In this document: in pieces, positions 30,168 through 39,890 of the stretch
Numbering within the stretch: position 1 is the first letter of the stretch
Layout: each line of letters begins with the position of its first letter
Source of the DNA: Pantoea phytobeneficialis
GTDB taxonomy: Bacteria; Pseudomonadota; Gammaproteobacteria; Enterobacterales; Enterobacteriaceae
Assembly: GCF_009728735.1 (NCBI RefSeq)
Contig: NZ_CP024636.1
Location: forward strand, 1,243,621 to 1,307,620
Direction: 5' to 3'
DNA length: 64,000 nucleotides
The notes under the pieces: generated by a model
What the model was told of the DNA's origin: nothing
Databases searched by the model: none
The model's input: only the letters and a program-made list of their open reading frames with translations
Made by a program: the position numbers and the translations under genes

Positions 30168-31601
30168 CCAGATATGCAGCACCGCATAACTGCGCCACGG
30201 ACGCCACACCTGCGACAGTTGTTCCGCTTCCTTAGCACTTACGCCGCCCAGATTGTTACGAATCGCGATATCCTCTTTGGGAAACGCATCCGGCCAGCGC
30301 AGCGCCCGCATCGCGATATAGCTGGCGGTCCATGGACCGACCCCTTTCAACGCCAGCAATTGCTGCTGCACCACATCCGGATTTACCGCGCCATTAAAAC
30401 GTAAGACACCCGAGGCGCAGGATTGAGCCAGTGCGATGATCGCCTGGGAACGTGCGCTGACAATCCCAAGGCTGGCGATATCATCCTGGGTTGCAGCCGC
30501 CAGCGTTTCTGCGCTGGGAGAGAGGCGCGACAGCTCAGGCCACGGCGTTATCATGGGCTCGCCAAAACGCTGTGCCACACGGCTACTCAACGTCGTCGCC
30601 GCCTTGACCGTCACCTGCTGACCGAGAATCGCCCGCACTCCCAGCTCAAAACCATCAAACGCGCCTGGCACTCGCAGGCCGGGATACTTTGCCAGACTCG
30701 GTGCCAGTAACGGGTCCTGGGCTAACTGGTCGGCAATTCGCTGCGGTTGGGCATCCAAATCGAACAAATCGCGCAGGCGGCGTAGCAGGGCGGGCAACAC
30801 CGGCGTCAGGCTGGTGGTGAATTGCACCTTCAGCGCCTGTTTCTCAGGATAGTGGCTGACGCGTACCCAGCCCTGACAACCGCCCAGCGCCACGGTACGG
30901 TGATAAACGCCTTCTGACACCCATTCCACCTCCTTCATCACGCGCTGTTGCAGAAAATCGAGTATCGCCTCCCAGTCATAAGGCGGGCGATAACTCAGGC
31001 GGAGTTCCGCGCTCTCCTGCAACGGTGTGCCGGGGGCAGGGGAAGCCTGTTTGCGCAGGCGGGATGGCGTCATACGATAGCGGGCCTGGAACACATCATT
31101 GAATCGGCGCAGGCTGTTAAAACCGCTGGCATAGGCGATTTCCGTGATTGGCAGCGAGGTTTCAGTCAATAGCTGCTTCGCCAGCAACATGCGCCGGGTT
31201 TGCCGTAATTCGATCGGTGATACGCCCAGTTCCTGTTGCACTACGCGGCGCAGCTGGCGCTCACTCAGACCAAACTCGCTGGCAATCTCCGCCAGCGTTT
31301 CCTGCTCTTCCAGCAGGCCTTCTTCAATGCGGCGGATCAGCCGATCGGCGATACGATGGTGACTATCAACCGGGGCAAAACCGGGAGCCAGTTCCGGGCG
31401 GCACCGCAGACAGGGGCGAAAATGGGCCTTCTCTGCCGCTTCAGCGCTGGAAAAGAACAGGCAATTTTTCTGCATTGGGGCTTTAACCGGGCAGATCGGT
31501 CGACAATAGATGCCGGTTGATGTCACACCAACAAAAAACAAGCCGTCAAAACGGCTGTCGCGCGATGTCAGCGCCTGGTAAGCAATATCGGGATCAAACA
31601 T
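30126..31601 (-). CDS. Ada N-domain/AraC/AlkA fusion (alkylation-response regulator and 3-methyladenine glycosylase)
   Basis: This 491-residue protein joins three parts. Residues 1-75 are the Ada methylphosphotriester domain, with Cys33, Cys37, Cys64 and Cys67 spaced exactly as the Ada zinc site. Residues 85-185 are an AraC-type double helix-turn-helix. Residues 205-491 are an AlkA-type glycosylase with a helix-hairpin-helix (LLALKGVGPWTASYIAMRAL) and the catalytic Asp in PKEDIAIRNN. It likely senses methylated DNA, activates repair genes and excises alkylated bases. A longer frame starts with TTG at 31616; ATG 31601 is chosen because GGAG lies 6 bases before it (ATG 31604 is also possible). 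It diverges from ogt. Its last residues come from a REP arm. Confidence 0.92.
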   Translation of the reverse strand: MFDPDIAYQALTSRDSRFDGLFFVGVTSTGIYCRPICPVKAPMQKNCLFFSSAEAAEKAHFRPCLRCRPELAPGFAPVDSHHRIADRLIRRIEEGLLEEQETLAEIASEFGLSERQLRRVVQQELGVSPIELRQTRRMLLAKQLLTETSLPITEIAYASGFNSLRRFNDVFQARYRMTPSRLRKQASPAPGTPLQESAELRLSYRPPYDWEAILDFLQQRVMKEVEWVSEGVYHRTVALGGCQGWVRVSHYPEKQALKVQFTTSLTPVLPALLRRLRDLFDLDAQPQRIADQLAQDPLLAPSLAKYPGLRVPGAFDGFELGVRAILGQQVTVKAATTLSSRVAQRFGEPMITPWPELSRLSPSAETLAAATQDDIASLGIVSARSQAIIALAQSCASGVLRFNGAVNPDVVQQQLLALKGVGPWTASYIAMRALRWPDAFPKEDIAIRNNLGGVSAKEAEQLSQVWRPWRSYAVLHIWRSGAIDRAEKHDS

Positions 31602-31759
31602 CATCTTCTCCAGCAAATAAACCGCATCCTCGCGCAGCCTGGCGACGAAAACTCGCTGCTTTCGGACAGCTAATCAGTTTATCTGCATGACCGAAAACAG
31701 CCAGTTTATGGCAGCAAAAGTGCGATAATGCACCACAGATATCAAGCCGGAGGCGCACT

Positions 31760-32245
31760 ATGTATCATGCAAAAATTATCGCTACCCCTGTGGGCGATCT
31801 CACCTTAATTGCCAGCAATAAAGGACTATCGGCGATTTTGTGGGAGAACGAAGGATCACAACGCGTGCCGCTCAAGCCGATCAGCCGTGATGACCAGCAT
31901 CCGATCTTATGTGAAACCGAACGCCAGCTAGGCGAATACTTTGCCGGGCAGCGTCAGCAGTTTGACCTGCCCTATGACACCGTCGGCACTGAGTTTCAGA
32001 AAAAAGTCTGGCAGGCGTTGATCACCATTCCTTTTGGTGAAACCCGCAGCTATCGCCAGATCGCCGAGCAAATTGGTAATCCTAAAGCGGTGCGGGCCGT
32101 CGGTGCGGCCAACGGTAAGAATCCACTGTCGATTGTGGCACCTTGCCATCGTGTTATTGGCAGCAATGGCAAACTGACCGGATTTGCCGGTGGCTTGCCG
32201 GTCAAAGCCTTCCTGCTGGAACTGGAAGGGATGCCAAAACGCTAA
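31760..32245 (+). CDS. ogt: Methylated-DNA--protein-cysteine methyltransferase (Ogt-type)
   Basis: A 161-residue suicide enzyme that takes the alkyl group from O6-alkylguanine or O4-alkylthymine onto its own Cys129 in the IVAPCHRVIGSNG motif. The DNA-binding helix-turn-helix segment SYRQIAEQIGNPKAVRAVGAANG precedes it. It faces away from the Ada/AlkA-like gene across 158 bases. That arrangement suggests shared control: the fusion protein replaces the sensing half of Ada, and this gene supplies the methyltransferase half. Confidence 0.94.
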   Translation: MYHAKIIATPVGDLTLIASNKGLSAILWENEGSQRVPLKPISRDDQHPILCETERQLGEYFAGQRQQFDLPYDTVGTEFQKKVWQALITIPFGETRSYRQIAEQIGNPKAVRAVGAANGKNPLSIVAPCHRVIGSNGKLTGFAGGLPVKAFLLELEGMPKR

Positions 32246-32309
32246 CCGCGTCACAGCCACTCTGCTTTGGGTAAAAAAAACACGACACGCTCGGTGAGAT
32301 CCGCTATCT

Positions 32310-32327
32310 TGTTTAGCATATAAAACA
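32310..32327 (+). promoter_or_regulatory. NadR operator of nadA
   Basis: TGTTTA-GCATAT-AAAACA matches the NadR box TGTTTA-N6-TAAACA with one mismatch. A TATAAA (32319-32324) inside it could be the -10 box, so bound NadR would block the promoter when NAD is plentiful. Confidence 0.7.
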
Positions 32328-32328
32328 C

Positions 32329-32371
32329 GATGGCGGATTTTGTGCCATCTTAATCGCCATGTAAGGCGATT
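32329..32371 (+). promoter_or_regulatory. nadA leader with alternative hairpins
   Basis: GATGGC (32329-32334) can pair with GCCATC (32344-32349), and AATCGCC (32352-32358) with GGCGATT (32365-32371), which is followed by TTGTT. Alternatively ATGGCG and the nearby ATT at 32330-32339 can pair with AATCGCCAT (32352-32360). This resembles an attenuator, but no known riboswitch class is recognised. Confidence 0.35.
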
Positions 32372-32402
32372 TTGTTAAATTAAGAAAACCGAGAGCCGTG
32401 TC

Positions 32403-33464
32403 ATGAGTCTGATGTTCGATCCTGAAAGCGCGATCTACCCCTTCCCGCCGAAACCGGCGCGTCTCAGCCAGGATGAAAAATCGTTTTATATCGGAGAAAT
32501 TAAACGGTTACTAAAAGAACGCGATGCGGTGATGGTGGCGCATTATTACACCGATCCAGAAATTCAGGCTCTTGCGGAAGCCACCGGTGGCTGCGTAGCG
32601 GATTCGCTGGAAATGGCGCGTTTTGGTAGCACTCATCCGGCCTCCACTCTACTGGTGGCAGGGGTGCGTTTTATGGGCGAAACCGCGAAAATTCTCAGCC
32701 CGGAAAAAACCGTGCTGATGCCTACCTTGCAGGCGGAATGCTCGCTCGATCTGGGCTGTCCGATTGATGAGTTCAACCGCTTTTGCGATGCGCACCCGGA
32801 TCGTACCGTGGTGGTGTATGCCAATACCTCGGCAGCGGTTAAAGCCCGCGCTGATTGGGTTGTGACCTCCAGCATCGCGGTTGAACTGATTGAACATCTC
32901 GACAGCCTCGGTGAGAAAATCATCTGGGCACCGGATCGTCATCTGGGGCGCTACGTTACGCAGAAAACCGGCGCGGATGTGCTGTGCTGGCAGGGGGCCT
33001 GCATCGTACACGATGAATTCAAAACCCAGGCGCTGCAACGTATGAAGGCGCTCTATCCTGATGCCGCAGTGCTGGTCCACCCGGAATCCCCTCAGGCGAT
33101 TGTCGATCTGGCCGATGCCGTCGGTTCTACCAGCCAGCTGATTCAGGCGGCGAAAAGCCTGCCGCATCCGCAGATGATTGTCGCCACTGACCGCGGCATC
33201 TTCTACAAAATGCAGCAGGCGGTACCGGAAAAGGAGCTGCTGGAAGCACCGACTGCCGGAGAAGGGGCCACCTGTCGCAGCTGTGCGCATTGCCCGTGGA
33301 TGGCAATGAACGGGTTGAAAGCGATTGCCGAAGGGTTAGCGCAGGGCGGCAGTGAGCACGAAATCCATGTCGATGATGGATTACGCGAAGCGGCGTTGCT
33401 GCCACTCAACCGCATGCTATCCTTTGCAGCGGAACTCAAACTCAAGGTGAAAGGGAACGCCTGA
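32403..33464 (+). CDS. nadA: Quinolinate synthase A
   Basis: NadA condenses iminoaspartate and dihydroxyacetone phosphate to quinolinate, the second step of de novo NAD synthesis, using a [4Fe-4S] cluster. The 353-residue protein has [14 protein letters not shown], the Cys-containing [15 protein letters not shown], a middle [12 protein letters not shown] and the C-terminal [13 protein letters not shown] cluster motif. It is preceded by a NadR box and followed 30 bases later by pnuC. Confidence 0.98.
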   Translation: MSLMFDPESAIYPFPPKPARLSQDEKSFYIGEIKRLLKERDAVMVAHYYTDPEIQALAEATGGCVADSLEMARFGSTHPASTLLVAGVRFMGETAKILSPEKTVLMPTLQAECSLDLGCPIDEFNRFCDAHPDRTVVVYANTSAAVKARADWVVTSSIAVELIEHLDSLGEKIIWAPDRHLGRYVTQKTGADVLCWQGACIVHDEFKTQALQRMKALYPDAAVLVHPESPQAIVDLADAVGSTSQLIQAAKSLPHPQMIVATDRGIFYKMQQAVPEKELLEAPTAGEGATCRSCAHCPWMAMNGLKAIAEGLAQGGSEHEIHVDDGLREAALLPLNRMLSFAAELKLKVKGNA

Positions 33465-33494
33465 CGCGCTGCACCTTTCAGACAGGTGCCCGTT

Positions 33495-34214
33495 ATGGAT
33501 TTCTTTAGCACACAAAACATTCTGGTTCATATTCCTCTCGGCGTCGGCGGCTACGATCTTTCCTGGATCGAAGCGGTTGGCACCGTGGCTGGCCTGCTGT
33601 GTATCTGGCTGGCCAGTCTGGAAAAAATCATCAATTATTTCTTCGGCCTGATCAACGTTACCCTGTTTGCGGTGATCTTCTTCCAGATCCAGCTCTACGC
33701 CAGTTTGCTGCTGCAACTGTTTTTCTTTGTCGCCAATGTCTATGGCTGGTATGCCTGGAGTCGGCAAAATGAAGCGCAGGAAGCGGAGCTGAAAATTCGC
33801 TGGCTGCCGCTGCCAAAAGCGCTGGGTTGGGGGGCCGTATGCGTCATTGCCATCGCGCTGATGACCTTCTGGATTGATCCGGTGTTTGCCTTCCTGACCC
33901 GCAGCGCGGTAGGCATCATGCAGGGGCTGGGGTTGCAGGTGGTGATGCCGCAATTACAACCGGATGCCTTCCCGTTCTGGGATTCCAGCATGATGGTGTT
34001 GTCGATTGTGGCGATGATTCTGATGACGCGTAAATACGTGGAAAATTGGCTGCTGTGGGTGGTGATCAATGTCATCAGCGTGATGATTTTTGCCCGCCAG
34101 GGCGTCTATGCCATGTCGCTGGAGTACGCCATCCTGACGCTGATCGCGCTGAACGGTTCCCGTTTGTGGATCAAAAGCGCACGCGAACATGGCTCGCATG
34201 CGCTCTCCTCTTAA
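33495..34214 (+). CDS. pnuC: Nicotinamide riboside transporter PnuC
   Basis: An inner-membrane facilitator for nicotinamide riboside; with NadR it feeds the NAD salvage route. It is 239 residues, the E. coli length, starts [19 protein letters not shown], and has seven or eight hydrophobic helices with the Trp-rich [10 protein letters not shown] motif near residue 80. A GTG at 33486 is in frame, but ATG 33495 matches the family. It shares the nadA operon and the NadR site. Its 3' end overlaps zitB by 4 bases tail to tail. Confidence 0.96.
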   Translation: MDFFSTQNILVHIPLGVGGYDLSWIEAVGTVAGLLCIWLASLEKIINYFFGLINVTLFAVIFFQIQLYASLLLQLFFFVANVYGWYAWSRQNEAQEAELKIRWLPLPKALGWGAVCVIAIALMTFWIDPVFAFLTRSAVGIMQGLGLQVVMPQLQPDAFPFWDSSMMVLSIVAMILMTRKYVENWLLWVVINVISVMIFARQGVYAMSLEYAILTLIALNGSRLWIKSAREHGSHALSS

Positions 34215-35170
34215 TGATGTTGGTGCACATGACCGGCATGATGATGCGGGTCATGCTGCGTACTCCCTGAGTCGAAGCACAATTCACAATCCGGCCCGCT
34301 ACAGGGCTGGTACTCCATCTGCACCGTGGCGTGAGCGATCTGATAATGCTGGTGCAGGTAGCGATGAATGCGCACCAGCAGCGCGTCGTGGTCATAAGGC
34401 GGGATCACCTGTACATGCAGCGTCAGCACCGGTTTCTCGCCCACTTGCCATAAATGCACATGATGGACATTGCGCACTTCAGCGATATTCAGAGTCAGTT
34501 CGCGTTTGAGCTTATCAACATTGATATGACCGGGCGCGCCCTCCAGCAGTTCGTGCAAGCTCTCACGCAGCAACGACCAGGCGCTGCGTACCACCAGCAG
34601 CGACACCAGCAGCGACAGAATCGGATCGATAGGCGTCCAGCCGGTGAACATAATGATCACCGCCGCGACAATAGCACCGACCGAACCCAGCAAATCCCCC
34701 AGCACATGCAGGGCGGCTGCGCGCACGTTAAGGTTCTTCTCTTCGCTGCCATGATGTAGCAGCCAGAAGGAGAGCAAATTCGCCAGCAAACCGGCCACGC
34801 CAATGGTTAGCATCAGGCCACCGGCGACCGGCTGCGGTTGATAAAAGCGCCGTAACGCCTCCCAGACAATCATCACGGTAATCACCAGCAAGGCAATCGC
34901 GTTGACAAAGGCTGCCAGCGTGGTGAGACGCAACAAGCCAAAGGTATGACGCGCATTCGGTTTGCGTCGGGAAAATTGCACAGCCAGCAGCGCCATCAAC
35001 AGGGCGGCGGTATCGGTAAGCATATGACCGGCATCCGCCAGCAGGGCCAGCGAACCGGAGATCCAACCGCCAATCGCTTCGACCAACATAAACAGGGCGG
35101 TAATGCCAAAGGCCGCCGCGAGGCGGGTATGGTTGCCGTCAGGCGTGTTGTGAGAATGGGTGTGTGCCAT
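34211..35170 (-). CDS. zitB: Zinc/cadmium efflux transporter ZitB (CDF family)
   Basis: A cation diffusion facilitator that exports zinc in exchange for protons. The 319-residue protein has six transmembrane helices. The metal-site motifs HMLTD in helix 2 (His49, Asp53) and HVLGD in helix 5 are intact. It has a His-rich N-terminus (MAHTHSHN) and a His-rich C-terminal tail. The start at 35170 lies 32 bases inside the end of the sensor kinase gene upstream, with GGAAAG as ribosome site, so zitB is probably co-expressed with that two-component system. Confidence 0.95.
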   Translation of the reverse strand: MAHTHSHNTPDGNHTRLAAAFGITALFMLVEAIGGWISGSLALLADAGHMLTDTAALLMALLAVQFSRRKPNARHTFGLLRLTTLAAFVNAIALLVITVMIVWEALRRFYQPQPVAGGLMLTIGVAGLLANLLSFWLLHHGSEEKNLNVRAAALHVLGDLLGSVGAIVAAVIIMFTGWTPIDPILSLLVSLLVVRSAWSLLRESLHELLEGAPGHINVDKLKRELTLNIAEVRNVHHVHLWQVGEKPVLTLHVQVIPPYDHDALLVRIHRYLHQHYQIAHATVQMEYQPCSGPDCELCFDSGSTQHDPHHHAGHVHQHH

Positions 35171-38100
35171 AACTTTCCAGTTTTTTCAGTAACCTGTTCG
35201 TTAATGATATCAGTAAATTGAGTTGCTCTGGTTCCAGCCGTTGCTGTTTGGCGGCTTCTGCCAGTTGCTGACAATGGGACGCAACCTCGTCCATCCCCAG
35301 CAACAGCCAGCTGCCTTTCATCCGATGTGCGGCGCGCGCCAGTGCTGGCCAATTCTGCGCGGTGCTGGCGGTCAGCAGGGTGTCGCGGTCCTGTAGCATC
35401 GTGCGTTGCAACGTCTGACAAATGCGCGGAATCATGCTGGCGTTGTGCTGCGCAAGGATATGCAGGCTGTCGGATAGCTGTATCAGCGGGTCCTGGCTGG
35501 CGCGCGCCAGCAAGGGGGCAACATCATTCAGCGTGATCGGTTTTACCAGCAGCGCTTCGCTGGGTTGAAGCGGCAGCTTGACCAGCTGCGCATCTGCGGA
35601 ACAGATCACCCGCAACGCATTATCACCACGTTGTCGCTGGCGGCGACGCAGGATCCGCAACAGCGTGAGGCCGTTGGGACGCGGCATCATCTGGTCAATA
35701 AACAGCAGGTCAAAGGGCTGCCGAGCATCCGCGCGCAGCAATGCGCGCCCCTCATCAAACACCTCGGCATGAATGGCAAAAAGCGCCAGTTGCTGCTGCA
35801 TCACCAGCAAATTGGTGGGATGGTCGTCGACAATCGCCACGCGTAGCTGCGGATAGTGCGGCCAGGCGGCAGAATCGCTTTCCGTCTGACTGTCGACAAG
35901 GGTGAGCGGCAGCGTGACCTCAACGCGGGTGCCCGTCCCCGGTGCTGACGTTAACGTCAGGCTACCGCCCATGCGCTGCACAATCTCCCGGCAGATAAAC
36001 AAGCCAAGACCGCTGCCCTGCACGGCGAGGGCTTTACCGGACGGTGCCTGATACCAGGGTTCAAATAACTGCGCCTGCTCCTCTTGCGGGATGCCGCTGC
36101 CGCTATCCGTCACCACCAACACGATGGCGTCATTGACCGCCAGCGTCAGGTGGATATCACCCTGACGGGTAAACTTCAGCGCGTTTGCCACCAGATTATT
36201 CACCACCTGTTGCAGGCGGTCGCCGTCCAGCAGTACCGTGCCGGGCAGACGAGTTAACGCCTCCACCACCAGCTGTGGGCCGGCATCCCGCATTAACGGA
36301 TGATAGAACTGCTGCTGCTGTTGCAGCCAGTGCGACAAATTCAACGGGCGCGGTGCCAGGCGAAAACTGTGGCTCTCGATGCGCGCGTGATCCTGCAAAT
36401 CATTCAGCAATGCCATCAGCGAGCGTGCGCTGCTGTGCATCAGTTCCAGCCGGGCGCTGGGATGTTGCTGTTGTTCCAGCTCCAGCAGGCCCAGAATCGC
36501 CTGCATTGGTGTACGAAGCTCATGGCTGGCGGTGGCAAGAAACTGACTTTTCGCGGCATTGGCCCGCTCGGCCTGCTCGCGTTGCAGACGTTCGCGCCGT
36601 TGTTGCAGGTAGCGACGTATCAGCAGCACCAGCAGCACCAGAATCGCGATACCCGCGGCAATCAGCACCAGTAGCGGCACATTACGCATCGCCATGCTGG
36701 TGCCGGGCTGTGGCGGCACCGACCAGTTATCGCGCATCTGGTTGAGGGTTTCCGGTGGGATTTGCTGTAGCGCCCGATCCAGCAAGGCACGCAACACCGG
36801 TTGTTGATCGCTGATTTGCGGGGCCAGTGGCCAGGCAATATCACTGGCGGCAAACGCCAGATGGATGCGCTCACCATAATGGCTGGCGATGCGCCAACGT
36901 GCCGATAGCACATTATCCACCAGCGCATCGATTTGGTTGTTACTCAGCGCCTGCCACAACTGGGCACGGTCGTCAAAAACCTGGACGTTAATTCCACCGG
37001 GCAGCATGCGTTGTGCCAGGTCGTCGCGCAAGATACCTACGCGTTGTCCCTGAAGCGCCTGCCAGTTCATGGGCTGGTGCGTCGACAGGGTGTAAATGCC
37101 CCAGATGGCACGCCATACCGGTAGCGTGGTGGTGCCGTCCAGCGCAGGCAGAACGCTGAGCATCACCTGTTGCTGCTGGAGCAAGGTGGCCGCCTGTTGT
37201 GGATTCGCCACCCAGTGCGGGGTGAAATGCAGGCCGGTGCTCTGGCTGAGTGCGTTGAGTAAATCAATAGCAAAACCCCGTGGGTTGCCATTGGCATCAC
37301 GATAGCTCCAGGGGGCGTTATCAGCCTCAGCGGCATAGGGGATTTGCTGATGTTGCGTCAGCCACTGCTGCTCCGTCGCAGAAAGCATCAGCGTCTGCGT
37401 ATCCTGATAACGCAGCAGCGGGGGACTCCAGCGCTGCTGAACCCGGTTGCTGAATTCGGCAGGCAGCAGACGCAGTTGCTGATTAAGCCACTGGATCAGG
37501 GCCGGATCGCGAGCCATCGCTCGCAGGGTGAGATCTCCGGCACCCGGGTCAGCGGTGATTTGGTAGATCTGCCCCTGCTGCAACTGACTGAGCAGAAATC
37601 CGGCGCTGGTTTGGTCAGCCACCAGGTAGTCGCTTTGCTGATTGAGCAGCGCATACAGCGCCTGAAGATCCCCCGGTAACGCATACCAGCGATGCGCACG
37701 CACAAAATTTTCCGGCAGCTGCGCCAGCGTGGATTGGGCCACGGTGAGTTGCGCATTGTGGCTATTGAACATCACGGCGCGTTGATTTTCGCGGTTGCGG
37801 TAGATACGCACCGGGCTGGTGTACCAGCTATCGCTGAGGCGAATGTCGGGTGATAAGGAGGCGTGGTTGGTACTTAGCACCAAATCAACCTCACCGCGCG
37901 CCAGCGCGGCCAGTTGCTGGTCACGATCGGCATAGGTTTGCAACACGAAGTGGCTGCCCGTGAGCTGGCTGAGCGCGCTCAGATAGTCAGCGTCGACACC
38001 CCAAATCTGATCGCCGATGCGCATCACCCAGGGCGCGCTATTTTGCGCGGGGAGCGCCACGCGCAGGGGAGAGGACGACCACGGCGTGCTGTGTGGCGCA

Positions 38101-38213
38101 GGCATCATTGACGGCAGCATCACGCTGCTGGCGGGTTGTAAATCGGCCTGTACCACGGTGCTGAAAAGCCAGACCAGCAACAAAAGCAGACGTCTCACTG
38201 ATGTGCTTTCCAC
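35139..38213 (-). CDS. EvgS/BvgS-type hybrid sensor histidine kinase
   Basis: A 1024-residue unorthodox phosphorelay kinase. In order it has a signal peptide (1-23), two periplasmic amino-acid-binding-like Venus flytrap domains (about 48-265 and 290-500), one transmembrane helix (about 511-534), and a HisKA domain with phosphorylated His564 in HELRTP. An ATPase domain follows with Asn677, DSGSGIP (703-709) and GSGLGL (733-738). Then come a receiver domain with Asp840 and Lys891, and an Hpt domain with His963 in AAHRMKGS. Unlike EvgS and BvgS, only about 20 residues separate the membrane helix from HisKA, so no PAS domain fits. Its 5' end overlaps the response regulator and its 3' end overlaps zitB. 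The signal is unknown. Confidence 0.93.
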   Translation of the reverse strand: MESTSVRRLLLLLVWLFSTVVQADLQPASSVMLPSMMPAPHSTPWSSSPLRVALPAQNSAPWVMRIGDQIWGVDADYLSALSQLTGSHFVLQTYADRDQQLAALARGEVDLVLSTNHASLSPDIRLSDSWYTSPVRIYRNRENQRAVMFNSHNAQLTVAQSTLAQLPENFVRAHRWYALPGDLQALYALLNQQSDYLVADQTSAGFLLSQLQQGQIYQITADPGAGDLTLRAMARDPALIQWLNQQLRLLPAEFSNRVQQRWSPPLLRYQDTQTLMLSATEQQWLTQHQQIPYAAEADNAPWSYRDANGNPRGFAIDLLNALSQSTGLHFTPHWVANPQQAATLLQQQQVMLSVLPALDGTTTLPVWRAIWGIYTLSTHQPMNWQALQGQRVGILRDDLAQRMLPGGINVQVFDDRAQLWQALSNNQIDALVDNVLSARWRIASHYGERIHLAFAASDIAWPLAPQISDQQPVLRALLDRALQQIPPETLNQMRDNWSVPPQPGTSMAMRNVPLLVLIAAGIAILVLLVLLIRRYLQQRRERLQREQAERANAAKSQFLATASHELRTPMQAILGLLELEQQQHPSARLELMHSSARSLMALLNDLQDHARIESHSFRLAPRPLNLSHWLQQQQQFYHPLMRDAGPQLVVEALTRLPGTVLLDGDRLQQVVNNLVANALKFTRQGDIHLTLAVNDAIVLVVTDSGSGIPQEEQAQLFEPWYQAPSGKALAVQGSGLGLFICREIVQRMGGSLTLTSAPGTGTRVEVTLPLTLVDSQTESDSAAWPHYPQLRVAIVDDHPTNLLVMQQQLALFAIHAEVFDEGRALLRADARQPFDLLFIDQMMPRPNGLTLLRILRRRQRQRGDNALRVICSADAQLVKLPLQPSEALLVKPITLNDVAPLLARASQDPLIQLSDSLHILAQHNASMIPRICQTLQRTMLQDRDTLLTASTAQNWPALARAAHRMKGSWLLLGMDEVASHCQQLAEAAKQQRLEPEQLNLLISLTNRLLKKLESYGTHPFSQHA

Positions 38214-38779
38214 AGTTCAGCCAGTTCAACCACCGAATGCACCCCGGTTTTCTCGAGGATGTTCTTCTTATGCGTGCTGACGGTTTTGTTGCTGATATGC
38301 AGTTGTTCAGCAATCTGCAAATTCGACAGGCCGCGAGCCAGCAGGGCAACAATCTGCTGCTCTTTTTCGGTCAGTGGTAAATCGATGCGTTCTGGCAAGG
38401 CTGGAAACGCCTGTTGCCCGCCCAGCACCGCGAGAATTGCACTCAGCAACTGCGCCATGCTCTGGCTTTTCACCACATAACCAGCAGCACCTAGCGAGGC
38501 GGCGCGCAGCAGGGTATGACGACTCTGCTCCGCTGAATAGATCAGTACCGGACAGTCGGGATGATGTATGCGCAGACGACGCAACAGTTCCAGCCCGTCG
38601 CTGTCCGGTAAGCCAATATCAAGGATAACCAGGTCGATAGCTTGTTGTTGCAGCAATTGGCGCGCCTGGGCTTCGTCACCGGCGGCGTACAGCTGTAACG
38701 GAATCGGGGAGTTGACGCAGGCAGCACTCAGCGCGACTTCAACTAACGGGTGATCATCAATAAGCAGCAGCGCAGCCAT
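38195..38779 (-). CDS. EvgA-type response regulator (NarL/LuxR family)
   Basis: A 194-residue regulator that likely receives phosphate from the hybrid kinase encoded just downstream. The receiver domain has Asp8, Asp9, the phosphorylated Asp54 in LVILDIGLPDSDG, and a Lys in YVVKSQ. The C-terminal LuxR-type helix-turn-helix has LTEKEQQIVALLARGLSNLQIAEQL followed by HISNKTVSTHKKNIL. ATG 38779 is preferred over an upstream frame start at 38812, because it begins directly at the receiver fold and follows AGGA. It overlaps the kinase gene by 19 bases. Confidence 0.93.
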   Translation of the reverse strand: MAALLLIDDHPLVEVALSAACVNSPIPLQLYAAGDEAQARQLLQQQAIDLVILDIGLPDSDGLELLRRLRIHHPDCPVLIYSAEQSRHTLLRAASLGAAGYVVKSQSMAQLLSAILAVLGGQQAFPALPERIDLPLTEKEQQIVALLARGLSNLQIAEQLHISNKTVSTHKKNILEKTGVHSVVELAELWKAHQ

Positions 38780-38899
38780 AATCCTGTCCTGTCGTTTTCG
38801 TTGTTTTAGCATAACGGAAAAGCAGGGGAATATTCATTATCTCCCCGGCGTATGAGTGTTAACATCGTGCCGTTACCCTTTTTATGATGACGAAACGCG

Positions 38900-39757
38900 A
38901 TGAATCTACGGGAAAATATTGTCAGTCAGTTCAGTTCACTCTCGCCAGAGTTACAGCGTGCCGCCGAATTTTCCCTGCAACATGCCAACAAACTGGTGGT
39001 GTTGTCGATGCGCGCTTTTGCCGCTGAAGGCGGCGTCAAACCTGCCACATTGCTGCGGCTGGCGCAGCGCCTTGGTTATCAAGGCTGGGGTGAACTGAAA
39101 AGCGCCATGATTGATGATCTGGGTTTGCGCAATGATACATATGTATCCAAAGCGGAAAAACTGATTGCGAAAGGCACCCAGCCAGCGCTGTATGAAGAGG
39201 TTTTTCTGGCGCATCAGGCCAATCTGGCCTTTACCCAGACAGAAAACCAACAGGCAATGCAGCAGGCAGTCACCTTGCTGGATGAGGCGGAAAACGTCTA
39301 TATCTGCGGTTTTCGTGCCAGCTTCCCCATCGCCTGGTCGCTGTTTTATGTCTACCGGCTGTTTAACCGTCAGGTGTCATTGATTGATGGTCTGGCGAGT
39401 AACATCGAAGTCTTTACCCGCGAGTTAAGTGGCAAAGATTGTGTGCTGCTGACCAGCTTCGCGCCTTATTCACGCGAATCGCTGGATGTCCTGCACGCGG
39501 CAACTGAGGCCGGTGCGCGTATCATCGCCATTACCGATTCCCCGGTTTCCCCACTGGCACAGGCGGCAGATTGTACCCTGTTGTTCTCTATCGACAGTCC
39601 TTCCTTCTTCCCTTCGGTGGTGTCGGGTATGGGGTTAGCGGAATGCCTGCTGGCGATGCTGGTGGCGCGTCATGGACGCGAAGCGGTCAGCAAGATTGAG
39701 AGCGCGGAACGTTATCTGATTGATTCGGGAGCCTACGTTATCCCTGGCAAATCCTGA
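38900..39757 (+). CDS. MurR/RpiR-family transcriptional regulator
   Basis: A 285-residue regulator with an N-terminal RpiR helix-turn-helix (about 1-75; VLSMRAFAAEGGVKPATLLRL then AQRLGYQGWGELK) and a C-terminal SIS domain (about 125-255; VYICGFRASFPIAWSLFYVY, and later DCVLLTSFAPYSRESLDVL). SIS domains normally bind phosphosugars, but RpiR members also control amino acid and amine catabolism. It points toward the aminotransferase operon 133 bases away and is its likely regulator. The ligand is unknown. Confidence 0.9.
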   Translation: MNLRENIVSQFSSLSPELQRAAEFSLQHANKLVVLSMRAFAAEGGVKPATLLRLAQRLGYQGWGELKSAMIDDLGLRNDTYVSKAEKLIAKGTQPALYEEVFLAHQANLAFTQTENQQAMQQAVTLLDEAENVYICGFRASFPIAWSLFYVYRLFNRQVSLIDGLASNIEVFTRELSGKDCVLLTSFAPYSRESLDVLHAATEAGARIIAITDSPVSPLAQAADCTLLFSIDSPSFFPSVVSGMGLAECLLAMLVARHGREAVSKIESAERYLIDSGAYVIPGKS

Positions 39758-39792
39758 CGGCTGATCCATTTGTTCCTGTCATAAGAAAATGA

Positions 39793-39817
39793 AATGCATT
39801 TGTATCATATTTGCATT
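39793..39817 (+). promoter_or_regulatory. Dyad upstream of the aminotransferase operon
   Basis: AATGCA (39793-39798) and TGCATT (39812-39817) are inverted with a 13-base spacer in the gap between the RpiR gene and the aminotransferase gene. A further TGCAA/TGCAAT motif lies at 39838-39850. It is a candidate RpiR-protein operator; no consensus is known to me. Confidence 0.3.
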
Positions 39818-39890
39818 GACGTGATTCAAATGGATCATGCAAGATGCAATCAATATCGAGCACAAGCGTTTTCAGGAACAGGAACAAAGC

